Positions 33,289 to 42,592 are shown, numbered from the stretch's first letter. The stretch: DNA of 64,000 nucleotides from VRUE01 sp963817905 (GCA_963817905.1 CAWFPS010000002.1:372001-436000); one strand, 5' to 3'. Translations and numbers: made by a program. The notes: generated by a model not told the origin, from the sequence alone.

Positions 33289-35634
33289 ATGCCGGCCCAG
33301 CCGACACCAGGCCCCAACCGCCCGCCGCGCGCCGCGCGGCTCGTGGCCGCCCTCGCGGTCCTCGCCGCGATGCTGGTCGCGGCGCCCGCCGCGAGCGGCG
33401 CGCCGGCCAACTACAAGGGCAGCTCCGCCGACGGGGAAGTCGTCTTCTTCGAAACCGGCGACCAGCTGGTCGCCGGCGACACCGACACCAAGATCGACGT
33501 CTACGAGCGCTACTACGAACCGGAAGCCGGAATCGAAAGCTACGTCACCCGCATCGTCTCGCTCGGTCCCGCCGGCGGCAACGACGCCTACAACGCCACC
33601 TTCGAGAAGGCCAGCGAAGACGGCAGCAAGGTCTTCTTCTCGACCGACGAGTCCCTGGTCGAAGCCGACACCGACCGCCGTGCCGACGTCTACATGCGCG
33701 ATCTCGAAGCCGGCGAAACGGTGCTGGTCAGCGTCGGCGAGGAAGGCTGCGCCCCGGCCTGCGGCAACGCCGAGATCGACTCTCGCTTCGGCCGTGCCTC
33801 GGCCGACGGGGGCGTCGTCTTCTTCGTCACCGACGAGTCCCTCGACGCCGGTGACACCGACAGTGCCGCCGACGTCTATGCCCGCGACCTTGCGGCCGAA
33901 ACGACGAGTCAGGTCTCGGTAGGGGGAAACGGCGAATTCGACGCCGCCCTGCGCGGGCTCTCCGCCGACGGCTCCTGGGCCTATTTCACCACCGCCGAGA
34001 AACTGCTCCCCGGAGACACCGACTCGGTCGTCGACATCTACGCCCGCGACGTCGCCGGCGCCACGACCGTGCGCGTCTCCCAGGGGGAAGCCGGCGGCAA
34101 CGGCACCAGCGTCCCCGTCTTCCAGGCGGCTTCTGAGGCGGGCACCCGCGTCTTCTTCACCAGCGACGAAGCGCTGGCCGGGGCCGATACGGACGCCGCC
34201 ACCGACATCTACGCCCGCGACCTGCCCGGCGGGCCGACGACGCTCGTCTCCGACGGCAGCTCCTCCGCCGACACGGCCAGCTTTGCCGCCGCCTCGGCCG
34301 ACGGCCAGCATGTCTTCTTCTCGACCAAAGAGTCGTTGCTCGGCGAAGACGGCGACAACGCCAACGACGTCTACGAGTGGACCCAGGGCGGCGGGATCGC
34401 GCTCGTCACCTCGGCAGCCTGCGTCAGCGCCTGCGGCGCCACCTTCGACGCCGCAAGCGAAGACTCGTCCACGGTCGTCTTCAGCACGGCGGAGAAGCTC
34501 GACGGCGCCGACACCGACAGCCGCGTCGACATCTACGAGCAGGAAGTCGGCGGCGGCTCCCCGGTCCTGGTCTCGCGCGGCGGCACCACCTGTCCCGGCT
34601 GCGGCAACGGCGACGCCGACGCCCGCTTCAACCGCGCCTCGGCCGACGCCTCGCGCGTCGTCTTCACCACCTCCGAGGTACTGACCGCCGACGACCTGGA
34701 CGAAGAAGACGACATCTACGGCCGCGATATATCCACGCCGGAGACGAGCCTGGTCACCACCGCGCCGAGCTACTGCCCGCAGAAAAAAGGCAACTGCGGC
34801 GCCACCTTCGTCGGCGCCTCGGCCGACGGCACGCACGTCTTCTTCACCACGGTCGAGCGCTTCACACTCCAAGACGGAGACAACGAGGTCGACGTCTACG
34901 AACGCTTCCTCGGCAGCTCGCCCAGCGAAGAGGTGACACGGCTGGTCTCGACCGGAAATTTCCCGGACCTGGAACTGGGGCCCGCCGCGCCGCTCCTGCA
35001 AGCGACCAACCCGCCCTCGCCGGATCCCTCGACCGCACCGAAGATCCTCGGCGAAGCCGAGGCCGGAACCGCGGTGAAGATCTACGCCAGCGCCGACTGT
35101 TCGGGTGAACCGGTGGCGACCGGCCAAGCGTCGCAACTGCTCGCTCCCGGGATCGCGACGACCGTGGCGGCAGGCTCGGTGACGAAATTCCGCGCCACCG
35201 CGGAAGCCGAAGGCTTCATCTCGCCCTGCTCGGCGGCGCTCACCTATGAAAGCGAGATCGCCGCCCCGCCCAGCGGCGGTGGAGGGGGCGATGTCGGCGG
35301 ATCCTCGGGCTCGAGCGGCGGTTCCGGCTCGGCCGGTGGGGGCAGTGGCGGCGCGGGGATCGTCTACCTCGTCCCCAACACACGGATCACCTTCGCCCCC
35401 GCGGCCAAGACCCGCGCCCGCCACCCGGCCTTCCGCTTCACCGACTCGACCGGCCAGCCGGGTACCACCTTCCGCTGCAGGCTCGACCGCCGGCGCTGGA
35501 AGCACTGCCACTCGCCCCTGCGGCTGAAGAAGGTCAAGCGGGGTCGCCACGTGCTGCGGGTGAAAGCGGTCAACGCGATCGGCGAGAGCGAGCGCAAGCC
35601 GGCCAGGCGCAAGTTCAAGCTGGTGCGGCGATGA
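33289..35634 (+). CDS. Secreted beta-propeller-like protein with Asp-rich repeats, candidate pilus-tip adhesin
   Basis: The 781-residue protein has a signal peptide (LVAALAVLAAMLVAAPAASGA, 18-38). About nine repeats of roughly 50-65 residues follow, each with ASADGxxVFFxT and then DTDxxxDVYxRD. This is a PD40/TolB-like blade pattern with acidic loops able to bind Ca2+. A Gly/Ser hinge (about 695-720) leads to a C-terminal Ig-like domain (TRITFAPAAKTRARHPAFRF) common in Thermoleophilia exoproteins. It lies between pilA and two minor-pilin genes and overlaps the first. The start is ATG 33289; an earlier in-frame GTG lies before the pilA terminator. Confidence 0.8.
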   Translation: MPAQPTPGPNRPPRAARLVAALAVLAAMLVAAPAASGAPANYKGSSADGEVVFFETGDQLVAGDTDTKIDVYERYYEPEAGIESYVTRIVSLGPAGGNDAYNATFEKASEDGSKVFFSTDESLVEADTDRRADVYMRDLEAGETVLVSVGEEGCAPACGNAEIDSRFGRASADGGVVFFVTDESLDAGDTDSAADVYARDLAAETTSQVSVGGNGEFDAALRGLSADGSWAYFTTAEKLLPGDTDSVVDIYARDVAGATTVRVSQGEAGGNGTSVPVFQAASEAGTRVFFTSDEALAGADTDAATDIYARDLPGGPTTLVSDGSSSADTASFAAASADGQHVFFSTKESLLGEDGDNANDVYEWTQGGGIALVTSAACVSACGATFDAASEDSSTVVFSTAEKLDGADTDSRVDIYEQEVGGGSPVLVSRGGTTCPGCGNGDADARFNRASADASRVVFTTSEVLTADDLDEEDDIYGRDISTPETSLVTTAPSYCPQKKGNCGATFVGASADGTHVFFTTVERFTLQDGDNEVDVYERFLGSSPSEEVTRLVSTGNFPDLELGPAAPLLQATNPPSPDPSTAPKILGEAEAGTAVKIYASADCSGEPVATGQASQLLAPGIATTVAAGSVTKFRATAEAEGFISPCSAALTYESEIAAPPSGGGGGDVGGSSGSSGGSGSAGGGSGGAGIVYLVPNTRITFAPAAKTRARHPAFRFTDSTGQPGTTFRCRLDRRRWKHCHSPLRLKKVKRGRHVLRVKAVNAIGESERKPARRKFKLVRR

Positions 35635-36248
35635 GGCGCGCGCTGCGGCGGCGGCTGGCCGCCCACGATGGCGAGGCCGGCATGACCCTGATCGAGCTCC
35701 TGGTTGCCGCGGCGATGAGCGTCGTCATCGTCGGCGCCTCGACCGCGATGCTGATCAGCGCCGTAAAGGCCCAGCCCGAGCAGAGCAAGCGAGCCCAAAA
35801 CATCACCACGGCGCGCTACCAGCTCGACCGCCTCACTCACGAAATACGCAACGGGGTGAGTGTCACCGCCGCGACCCCGAGCCAGGTCTCCTTCGTCGCC
35901 CGCGTGCGCCGGGTCAGCTGCGGCGGCAGCGTGCCCACCGATCCCGAGATCAACTCGATTCAGTGCCAGGTCACCTATACGTGCAGCGCGACGTCCTGCG
36001 GCCGGGTCGAGGCGCCGCTCGAATCGACCTCCGGACCGTCGACCACGGTGGTCACCGGCATCGACGACGCGGCGGTCTTCTGCTTCGTCCCCAGCACCAA
36101 CACCGACCCGACCGAATGCGGTCCCGCCCAGCCGGAAGTCCCCCCGACCTACGTCGGCGTCAACCTGCACGTGCCCAACCCGACCGGCGACGCCGAGCTG
36201 ACGATCTCCGACGGCGCCAGCCTGCGCACCGCGACCCTGGCCGAATGA
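35631..36248 (+). CDS. Minor pilin, PilW-like
   Basis: The 205-residue prepilin is cleaved after Gly17 (GEAG/MTLIELLVAAAMSVVIVG) with Glu at +5. QLDRLTHEIRNGVSVTAATPSQVSF is the pattern of PilW/GspJ-type minor pilins. Four or five cysteines in the head domain suggest disulphides. It overlaps the propeller gene by 4 nt and the next prepilin by 4 nt, so the three are translated as a coupled set. Minor pilins prime assembly and form the tip complex. Confidence 0.88.
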   Translation: MRRALRRRLAAHDGEAGMTLIELLVAAAMSVVIVGASTAMLISAVKAQPEQSKRAQNITTARYQLDRLTHEIRNGVSVTAATPSQVSFVARVRRVSCGGSVPTDPEINSIQCQVTYTCSATSCGRVEAPLESTSGPSTTVVTGIDDAAVFCFVPSTNTDPTECGPAQPEVPPTYVGVNLHVPNPTGDAELTISDGASLRTATLAE

Positions 36249-37756
36249 CGATGACGATGCGCGCGCACACGACAAGCAGCCGGGCCGGTGGCGAGGACGG
36301 CTTCACGATCATCGAGGTGCTGGTCGCCGCGCTGATCCTGGCGCTTGCCGCGGCGGCGACCTTCGGCGTGCTCGCCTCTGCCGTCCACAACGGCGCCCGG
36401 GCCAAGGCGACTCAGGTGGCGCTCGATCGTGCTCAGCAGGAGATCGAGAAGCTGCACACGCTCAACTTCGAACAGCTGGCGATGACCGTCACCCCAGCCC
36501 ACGCGAGCGGCTCGCTCAATCCAAACAGCCGGGTCAGCGGCGGCAGCTTCGCCCTGCAGCGGGAACCGGCGAGCGAATACGCGACGATGGCGGTCAACGG
36601 CGGCAGCCTCTACGGCGGCGGCTTCGTCGAAGGTGGCCTGGTCACTCCGGGGCCGATTCCATTTGAAAGCGGAAACGTCAGCGGCACGCTCTACCGCTAC
36701 GTGGTCTGGCGCAACGACCCCAGCTGCCCGGAAAGCGAAGCGCTGGAGGAAGACCTCTGTCCCGGCTTCCAGGACTTCAAGCAGATCGTCGTCGCGGTCA
36801 AGCTCGACACCCCCGCCAACCAGTCCGGCGAGCGCGGCTACGTCGAAGTGCAGTCTGAGACGATCGACCCCGCCTCGCTCAACGAAGGCAGTGGCGAAGG
36901 AGGCGGGGGAGAAGGGGAAGGAGAAGGGGAAGGAGAAGGCGGCGGCGGCCACCACACCGGCTCCGCGGTGACCGCCCAGCAGTTCTTCCTCACCGATACT
37001 CCCTGCGCCGCGAGCGGCGTGACCGTGCGCGAAGACATCAGCGGCGACCACCTCCTGCACAACACCCTCGGCACCTGCGCCAGCGGGCCGCAGACCGGCC
37101 CGACTATCGGCGCCCCCGACGCCCTGCTGCTCGGCGCCCCGCCCGACCCCGACCCGCTCGACGAAACCAATCCCCCTCTCTATGACTACGCCAACGACGG
37201 CTACCTCGAGCCGACGCCCGACACCGACAAGGGCGTCCAGATCAAGCGCGACGACACCAGCGGCTGCCACTACGACCCGACGGGCACGGTCAGCCCCGAG
37301 TCCCAGGTGCACCGCTGGGTCACCGATCCGATGGCCGACGAATTCAAGATGAACGGCAAGGTGACGCTCGAGTTCTACACCCGCACCCTCAACGACCAGG
37401 GCTACCACGGGACGCTCTGCGTCTACCTCTTCGACCGTCACGAAACCGGTCCGGAAGGGGAAGAGACCGCGGAAGACGCGCTGCTGCAGAGCTCCGGCGG
37501 CGCCGCATATTGGTCCTACACGCCGGAGGGAAACGAATACTGGCCGGCGAACTCTTGGACCAAGGTGCGACTGACGATGGAATTCCAGGGCTCCCCGTAC
37601 ACGCTTCCCGCCGGTGACCGGCTGGGCGCGGCGCTCAGCGTCGACCCCGGCAACACCGACGCCGAAGCGATCCCGATCATGTACGACCACCCGAACTACC
37701 CGACGCGGATCGAGGTCGACACCACCACCCCGATCGAGGCAAGCGAAGGGGGCTAG
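36245..37756 (+). CDS. Large minor pilin, PilV-like, with C-terminal beta-rich domain
   Basis: The 503-residue prepilin is cleaved after Gly19 (EDG/FTIIEVLVAALILALAAAATFG) with Glu at +5. QVALDRAQQEIEKLHTL follows, as in PilV/GspI proteins. A usual minor-pilin head is joined by a GEGEGEGEGEG linker (about 220-235) to an extra domain of about 260 residues with many Asp, Thr and Tyr. This could be a second adhesin module. The ATG at 36245 overlaps the preceding TGA. Size is far above the 150-200 residues usual for PilV. Confidence 0.85.
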   Translation: MTMTMRAHTTSSRAGGEDGFTIIEVLVAALILALAAAATFGVLASAVHNGARAKATQVALDRAQQEIEKLHTLNFEQLAMTVTPAHASGSLNPNSRVSGGSFALQREPASEYATMAVNGGSLYGGGFVEGGLVTPGPIPFESGNVSGTLYRYVVWRNDPSCPESEALEEDLCPGFQDFKQIVVAVKLDTPANQSGERGYVEVQSETIDPASLNEGSGEGGGGEGEGEGEGEGGGGHHTGSAVTAQQFFLTDTPCAASGVTVREDISGDHLLHNTLGTCASGPQTGPTIGAPDALLLGAPPDPDPLDETNPPLYDYANDGYLEPTPDTDKGVQIKRDDTSGCHYDPTGTVSPESQVHRWVTDPMADEFKMNGKVTLEFYTRTLNDQGYHGTLCVYLFDRHETGPEGEETAEDALLQSSGGAAYWSYTPEGNEYWPANSWTKVRLTMEFQGSPYTLPAGDRLGAALSVDPGNTDAEAIPIMYDHPNYPTRIEVDTTTPIEASEGG

Positions 37757-37759
37757 GAG

Positions 37760-38512
37760 TTGGCCGCCGCCGCGGCGCTCGCCTTCCTCGGGGGGTTGAT
37801 CGCCGGCAGCTTCGTAACCGTCGTCGCGCACCGGGTTCCCCGGGGCGAATCGATCGTCGGGCCGCGCTCGCGCTGCCCGGGCTGCGGCGCCCAGATCGCC
37901 GCCTACGACAACGTCCCGGTCCTCTCCTGGCTGGTCCTGCGCGGTCGGGCGCGCTGTTGCGGGGCCGCGATCTCACCCCGCTACCCGCTCACCGAGCTGG
38001 CGCTGGGAGCGCTCTACGCGGCAGTCGTGTTGGTCCTCTGGGACGAGCCGGGCGAAGTGGCACTCGGCCTGGTCTTCGTCACCGTGCTGGCGGCGATCAC
38101 CCTGACCGACCTCGAGCTTCGCATCATCCCCAACAAGATTCTGATCGTGGCCGCGGTACTGGCCGTCGCGATCGCCGCGCTCAGCGACCCGGCCAGCCTG
38201 CCAGAGCGCGCCATCGCCGCCGCCGCGGCCGGCGGCCTGCTCTTCGCCGCCGCGCTCGCCTATCCGCGCGGGATGGGCCTCGGCGACGTCAAGCTGGCGG
38301 CGGCGATGGGGCTCTTCCTCGGCCGCAACGTCGGCCCCGCGATCCTGGTCGCCCTGCTGGCGGGATCGCTGGCCGGCCTGGCGATGATCGCTCAACGGGG
38401 CACCGCCGCCCGCAAGCAGGCGATCCCCTTCGGCCCCTTCCTCGCCCTCGGCGGCGTCGTCGGGCTGCTCGTCGGCAGCGAGATGGTCGACTGGTACCTG
38501 GGCACCTTCTAG
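37760..38512 (+). CDS. pilD: Prepilin peptidase PilD (A24 family)
   Basis: The 250-residue membrane aspartyl protease has catalytic Asp in AAITLTDLELRIIPN and the GMGLGDVKLAAAMG motif. The N-terminal Cys region (RCPGCGAQIAAYDNVPVLSW, then RCCGAAISPRYPLTE) is that of bifunctional peptidase/methylases. It cleaves and N-methylates pilins at the membrane. The first usable start is TTG 37760, directly after the upstream stop with AGGAG abutting it, so translational coupling is likely and the start is uncertain by a few codons. Confidence 0.93.
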   Translation: MAAAAALAFLGGLIAGSFVTVVAHRVPRGESIVGPRSRCPGCGAQIAAYDNVPVLSWLVLRGRARCCGAAISPRYPLTELALGALYAAVVLVLWDEPGEVALGLVFVTVLAAITLTDLELRIIPNKILIVAAVLAVAIAALSDPASLPERAIAAAAAGGLLFAAALAYPRGMGLGDVKLAAAMGLFLGRNVGPAILVALLAGSLAGLAMIAQRGTAARKQAIPFGPFLALGGVVGLLVGSEMVDWYLGTF

Positions 38513-38620
38513 TAGAAGCGTCCAGGTTTTCCTAGAACTGAGTAGTTGCAGGGCGAAAGGTCCGGGCCTTTTCTGTCGATCAGAAGATCGGACGCGCAAT
38601 TGGCGCCCCACGACGCAGCC

Positions 38621-39706
38621 ATGCAACTGACCAGAAAGAAGAAGACCGGCGGCATCTCCGGCCTCGACATCGAGGCGGGGAGCATCGCCGCGACCGAGGT
38701 GCAGGGAGCCAACGGCTCCACCCGGGTCAGCGCCTCGGCGGTCGAACCCCTGCCGCCGGGGGTCTTCCACGAGGGGGAGGTGACCGATCCCGACGGCCTC
38801 ACCGAGGCGCTCAAGTCGCTTTTCTCCGCCCACAAGCTCTCCAAACGGGTGCGGCTCGGCGTCGGCAACCAGCGAGTGGTCGTCCGCACCGTTCGCCTGC
38901 CGGCGATCGAGGACCCCAAGGAGATGGAGGCGGCAGTTCGCTTCCAGGCCCAGGAGCAGATCCCGATGCCGCTCGACCAAGCCGTGCTTGAGCACCAGGT
39001 CGTCGGCGGCGTCGCGGCCGAGGAGGGCGGCGCTCCGCAGGTCGACGTGGTCGTCGTCGCCGCACGCCGCGACATGGTCAACTCCTTCATCGAGCCGATC
39101 CGCCGCGCCGGCCTCGAGCCGGCCGGTGTCGACCTCTCCGCCTTCGCGATGATCCGCGCCCTCGCCGACAACGGCATGGCGGGCGCCGGGGTCGAGCCCG
39201 GCGTGCGGCCCGAAGAGGCGGTCCTCTATTGCAACCTCGGCGACGTCACCAATCTCGCGGTCGCCCGGGGCCGTGCCTGCCTCTTCACCCGCGTCTCCCA
39301 CGCCGGCATGGAGACGATAGCCGAGCGGCTCGGCAGCACCCGCGGCCTCAGTGCCGAACACGCCCTCCAGTGGCTTGCCTTCGTCGGCCTCGAACAGCCG
39401 CTCGAGGCAATCGAGGGCGATCCCGAGACGGTCGCCGAGGCCCGCCGTGCGCTCGAAGAGGGCGTCGGCTCCTTGCTCGACGAGCTGCGGCTCTCGCTCG
39501 ATTACTACGGCGCCCAGGAAGGTGCGCTGCCGGTGCAGCGGATCGTCCTCAGCGGCGCGGGCAGCGCCGTGCCGGGGCTCGCCCGGCGGATGCAGGACGA
39601 CCTCGCCAAGGAGATCGTCGTCGCCCGTCCGGCCGCCCTGACCGGATTCGACGACGGCGTCGCCGCCCGGCTCACCCTCTCCTACGGCCTCGCACTGGAG
39701 AGCTGA
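38621..39706 (+). CDS. pilM: Type IV pilus assembly protein PilM
   Basis: The 361-residue actin-like protein has GISGLDIEAGSIAATEVQ (phosphate 1), TRLARRxGS-like QLTRKKKTGG at the N-terminus, PLPPGVFHEGEVTDPDGL, VRFQAQEQIPMPLDQAVLEHQVV and IVLSGAGSAVPGLARRMQ. PilM binds the N-terminal tail of PilN (here NLIP) inside the cell. ATG 38621 is preferred to a longer frame from 38546 because PilM homology starts there. The 108-nt gap after pilD shows no clear promoter. Confidence 0.92.
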   Translation: MQLTRKKKTGGISGLDIEAGSIAATEVQGANGSTRVSASAVEPLPPGVFHEGEVTDPDGLTEALKSLFSAHKLSKRVRLGVGNQRVVVRTVRLPAIEDPKEMEAAVRFQAQEQIPMPLDQAVLEHQVVGGVAAEEGGAPQVDVVVVAARRDMVNSFIEPIRRAGLEPAGVDLSAFAMIRALADNGMAGAGVEPGVRPEEAVLYCNLGDVTNLAVARGRACLFTRVSHAGMETIAERLGSTRGLSAEHALQWLAFVGLEQPLEAIEGDPETVAEARRALEEGVGSLLDELRLSLDYYGAQEGALPVQRIVLSGAGSAVPGLARRMQDDLAKEIVVARPAALTGFDDGVAARLTLSYGLALES

Positions 39707-39709
39707 GCC

Positions 39710-40483
39710 ATGCGTCCGGTCAACCTGATCCCCCCCGACCAGCGCCGCGGCGAGAACACGCCGCTGCGCACCGGTCCGCTCGTCTACATCTTGATCGGCG
39801 CTCTCGTGCTGGCCTTTGCCGGGGTCACCGCGCTGGTCCTCACCGGCAACCAGATCTCCGATCGCAAGAACGAGGTCGCACAGCTGCAAGCCGAAGACTC
39901 AGCGGCGCAAGCGCGAGCCCAAAAACTCTCCGCCTACGCCGCCTTTCGCGAAATGAGCGAACGCCGGATCGCCACGGTCACCAGTCTTGCCAACAGCCGC
40001 TTCGACTGGGAACGGGTGATGCGAGAACTGGCACTGGTCCTGCCCGACAACGTCTGGCTGGTCAGCCTCAACGCGACCGCCACGCCGAGTGTCAGCGCCG
40101 GCGGCAGCGGCGGCGGCTCGGCCGCGTCCGGGCTGCGCGCGGCGATCAACGGGCCGGCGCTCGAACTGAGCGGTTGCGCGTCCGGTCAGGAAGCCGTGGC
40201 CGGCTTCGTTGGCTCGCTCAAGGACATCGACGGCGTCACCCGCGTTGGCATCCAGGCCTCCGAACTGGGCAGCGAGAAGAACAAATCGGGTGGCAGCGGC
40301 AGCGACGGCGGCGGCGAGGAATGTCGCACCCGGGCCTTCATCGCCAAGTTCAGTCTCGTCGTCGCCTTCGACGCGGCGCCGGTGCCGGTGGTCGGCAGCG
40401 AGGGCGAAGCCGCTCCCGAAGCGGCTCCAGCCGCCTCCACCACGACCTCGGAAGGCTCCGGCGAAAGCGCCGGTGAAGGCTGA
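39710..40483 (+). CDS. pilN: Type IV pilus assembly protein PilN
   Basis: The 257-residue protein begins MRPVNLIPPDQRR, the conserved PilM-binding NLIP motif. One membrane helix follows (YILIGALVLAFAGVTALVL), then a coiled coil and the ferredoxin-like periplasmic domain (FDWERVMRELALVLPDNVWL). The tail is Ser/Glu/Ala-rich. It forms an inner-membrane complex with PilO. The stop overlaps the pilO ATG by 1 nt. Confidence 0.9.
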   Translation: MRPVNLIPPDQRRGENTPLRTGPLVYILIGALVLAFAGVTALVLTGNQISDRKNEVAQLQAEDSAAQARAQKLSAYAAFREMSERRIATVTSLANSRFDWERVMRELALVLPDNVWLVSLNATATPSVSAGGSGGGSAASGLRAAINGPALELSGCASGQEAVAGFVGSLKDIDGVTRVGIQASELGSEKNKSGGSGSDGGGEECRTRAFIAKFSLVVAFDAAPVPVVGSEGEAAPEAAPAASTTTSEGSGESAGEG

Positions 40484-41241
40484 TGAAGTTGCAGGGCAAA
40501 TCGAAGAACGCCGTTATCGGGGCGATGCTTGGCGTCGTCCTGCTCGCCACTGCCTTCTGGATGCTCGCGCTCAGCCCCAAGCGCGAGGAAGCGAGCAAGC
40601 TCGGCAAGGAAGTGAGCGCGCTGGAAAGCTCGCTCTCCCAGCACCAGGCTGAAATCGCCGTCTCCCTGGAAGCGCGCCACGACTTCCCGGTCGACTACCA
40701 ACGCCTCGTCGTCCTCGGCAAGGCGGTCCCGGGCGACGAGGACACCGCCTCCCTCTTGGTTCAGCTCAACCGGATCGCCGAGAGGACGAAGGTCCGCTTC
40801 GAAACCGTGACCCTGGCGCCGGGCCCGGGTGGCGAAGGGGAAGCGCCGACCACTTCGAGCGGGACGCCGGTCTCGGCAACCGAGGCCGCGGCCTCGCTGA
40901 TGCCGCTGGGCGCGACGGTCGGTCCGGCCGGCCTGGCGGTGATGCCGTACACGCTCACCTTCACCGGCAACTTCTTCACGATCGCCGACTTCATCAATGG
41001 CCTCGACTCGCTGGTCAAGACGACCAATGAAAAGGTCGCGGTCGACGGTCGCCTGATCACGGTCGACGGCTTCTCGTTGGGATCTGACCCCGACAGCCAG
41101 TTCCCCACGCTGCAGGCGAGCTTCTCGGTCACCACCTATCTGACGCCACCCGGCCAGGGGATCACCGCCGGCGCCTCGCCGTCCAGCCCGGAACCGGTGA
41201 CCTCGACGCCGGCGTCCTCGACCACCGGAGGAGCGCCATGA
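40483..41241 (+). CDS. pilO: Type IV pilus assembly protein PilO
   Basis: The 252-residue protein has an N-terminal membrane helix (AVIGAMLGVVLLATAFWMLAL), coiled coil KREEASKLGKEVSALESSL and a PilO-type periplasmic domain. That domain includes DEDTASLLVQLNRIAERTKVRFE and YTLTFTGNFFTIADFINGL. It partners with PilN. Its C-terminus is Pro/Ser/Thr-rich. The stop overlaps the next ATG by 4 nt, maintaining the coupled pilMNOP order. Confidence 0.92.
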   Translation: MKLQGKSKNAVIGAMLGVVLLATAFWMLALSPKREEASKLGKEVSALESSLSQHQAEIAVSLEARHDFPVDYQRLVVLGKAVPGDEDTASLLVQLNRIAERTKVRFETVTLAPGPGGEGEAPTTSSGTPVSATEAAASLMPLGATVGPAGLAVMPYTLTFTGNFFTIADFINGLDSLVKTTNEKVAVDGRLITVDGFSLGSDPDSQFPTLQASFSVTTYLTPPGQGITAGASPSSPEPVTSTPASSTTGGAP

Positions 41242-42125
41242 AGCGGCTGAAGAAGGGCCCGGAGCTGAAGATGCCCGAGTTCAAAGTGCCGACTTTTCTC
41301 AGCGATCTCTACTGGGACCTCCGGGATCGCCGCCTGCTGCCGCTGGTCGTGCTGGCGATCGTCGCGATCCTCGCCGTCCCCTTCCTGCTCGGCGGCGGCT
41401 CCGAGGAAGAAGAACCGCCGGCTGCCGCTGCCGGCGGCGCGCTCGAATCCGGCACCCGCGTCTCGAAGCTGACCGTGGTCGAGGCCAAGCCCGGGCTGCG
41501 CGACTACCGCAAGCGCCTGCGCGACCGCAGCCCCACCGACCCCTTCAAGCAGCGCTACACCGCCCCGACGCTGAAGGGCACCAAGCTTGGTGGCGGCGAA
41601 GGCAGCTCGTCGGGCTCCTCGACGACGACCACGTCGACGAGCAAGACCAAGGTGACGAAGACGACCAAGACGAACGGCGAAACGAGCACCCACGTCACCA
41701 CCGAAACCGGCGACACGACATCGACCCCCGGAGGCACCGGCGCGCCCCAGCCCGGGGAAATCGCCCTCTTCAGCTTCGCGATCAAGGTGAGGACCAGCCA
41801 GACCTCGGGCAACAGCGAGACCGGCAAGCAGTCGAGCAAGCCGGTTGTGCGCGATCACGTCTTGCCGCCGGCTCCCTTGCCCAACGAAAAGCACCAGGTC
41901 GTCACCTACATGGGCATCAGCCCGAAGACGAAGAATCCGCTGCTCCTGATCTCCGACTTGGTCAGCTCGGTCTTCGGCGACGGCAAGTGCCTGGCCGGAG
42001 CCCAGGTCTGCCAGCTGGTCGAAGTCGAACCCGGATTCCCCGAGACTTTCGTCTACGGCCCGACCGGCGTCCGCTACAAGATCGACGTTGTCAAAGTCGA
42101 ACCGGTGATCGCCGGCAAGTACTGA
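41238..42125 (+). CDS. PilP-like pilus assembly protein
   Basis: The 295-residue protein occupies the pilP position after pilO. It has one membrane helix (LLPLVVLAIVAILAVPFLLGG), a long Ser/Thr/Lys-rich linker and a compact C-terminal domain (VVTYMGISPKTKNPLLLISDLVSSVF then CQLVEVEPGFPETF). It lacks the N-terminal lipobox of Gram-negative PilP, and no pilQ secretin follows, as expected for a monoderm. The domain may instead contact the wall or pilus. Assignment rests mainly on position. Confidence 0.7.
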   Translation: MKRLKKGPELKMPEFKVPTFLSDLYWDLRDRRLLPLVVLAIVAILAVPFLLGGGSEEEEPPAAAAGGALESGTRVSKLTVVEAKPGLRDYRKRLRDRSPTDPFKQRYTAPTLKGTKLGGGEGSSSGSSTTTTSTSKTKVTKTTKTNGETSTHVTTETGDTTSTPGGTGAPQPGEIALFSFAIKVRTSQTSGNSETGKQSSKPVVRDHVLPPAPLPNEKHQVVTYMGISPKTKNPLLLISDLVSSVFGDGKCLAGAQVCQLVEVEPGFPETFVYGPTGVRYKIDVVKVEPVIAGKY

Positions 42126-42148
42126 GTTCCCCCGGCGTAGCCCAAAAC

Positions 42149-42177
42149 TTCAGTAAGTGAAGCAATGTCGCTACACT
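42149..42177 (+). promoter_or_regulatory. Promoter and operator-like palindrome of the HxlR gene
   Basis: TTCAGT (42149-42154), 17 nt, TACACT (42172-42177). CTTCAGTAAGTGAAG forms an inverted repeat over the -35, a likely autoregulatory site. Confidence 0.6.
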
Positions 42178-42222
42178 CGCTGAAGCGAGGCAATCGGCAC
42201 GAACCTGCCTCGTCCCTCGACC

Positions 42223-42582
42223 ATGAGTGCAGCTTCCAACTCGAAATGTCCGGTCTGCCGCACGGCTGAAGTCGTCTGCGGCAAGTGGACCCTCCTCATC
42301 ATCCGCGACCTCGCCGAGGGCTCCGGGCGCTTCTGTGAGCTTGAGCGCTCGCTGGAGGGGATCAGCCCCCGCACCCTCTCGCTGCGCCTGCGGGCACTGG
42401 AAGAGGAGGGGATCGTCGAGCGCCACACCTTCCCCGAGGTCCCGCCCCGGGTCCAGTACGCGCTGACCGAGAAGGGCGAGGCCCTGGTGCCCCTGGTCGA
42501 GGACATGCGCCGCTACGGCACCCGCTGGCTCTTCGAGGACGGGCGGCCGGCCGAAGCCGAACCCGCCACCACCCTGGCCTAA
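42223..42582 (+). CDS. HxlR-family winged-helix transcriptional regulator
   Basis: The 119-residue protein has the HxlR pattern CPVCRTAEVVCGKWTLLIIRDL, ISPRTLSLRLRALEEEGIVER, VQYALTEKGEALVPLV. The CPxC and downstream Cys could be redox-sensitive, as in some family members (HypR, YodB types). It is a monocistronic regulator just after the pilus operon with its own palindromic promoter. Its targets are unknown and need not be pilus genes. Confidence 0.92.
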   Translation: MSAASNSKCPVCRTAEVVCGKWTLLIIRDLAEGSGRFCELERSLEGISPRTLSLRLRALEEEGIVERHTFPEVPPRVQYALTEKGEALVPLVEDMRRYGTRWLFEDGRPAEAEPATTLA

Positions 42583-42592
42583 GTCCTGCCAT

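Noticed and set aside
33187..33289. GTG 33187 as start of the propeller gene
   Set aside because: It would place the pilA terminator hairpin inside the coding region; the signal peptide begins at ATG 33289.
33262..35550. 762-codon minus-strand open frame
   Set aside because: Antisense to the propeller protein; Val/Asp/Gly-rich pattern arises from the repeat codons on the other strand.
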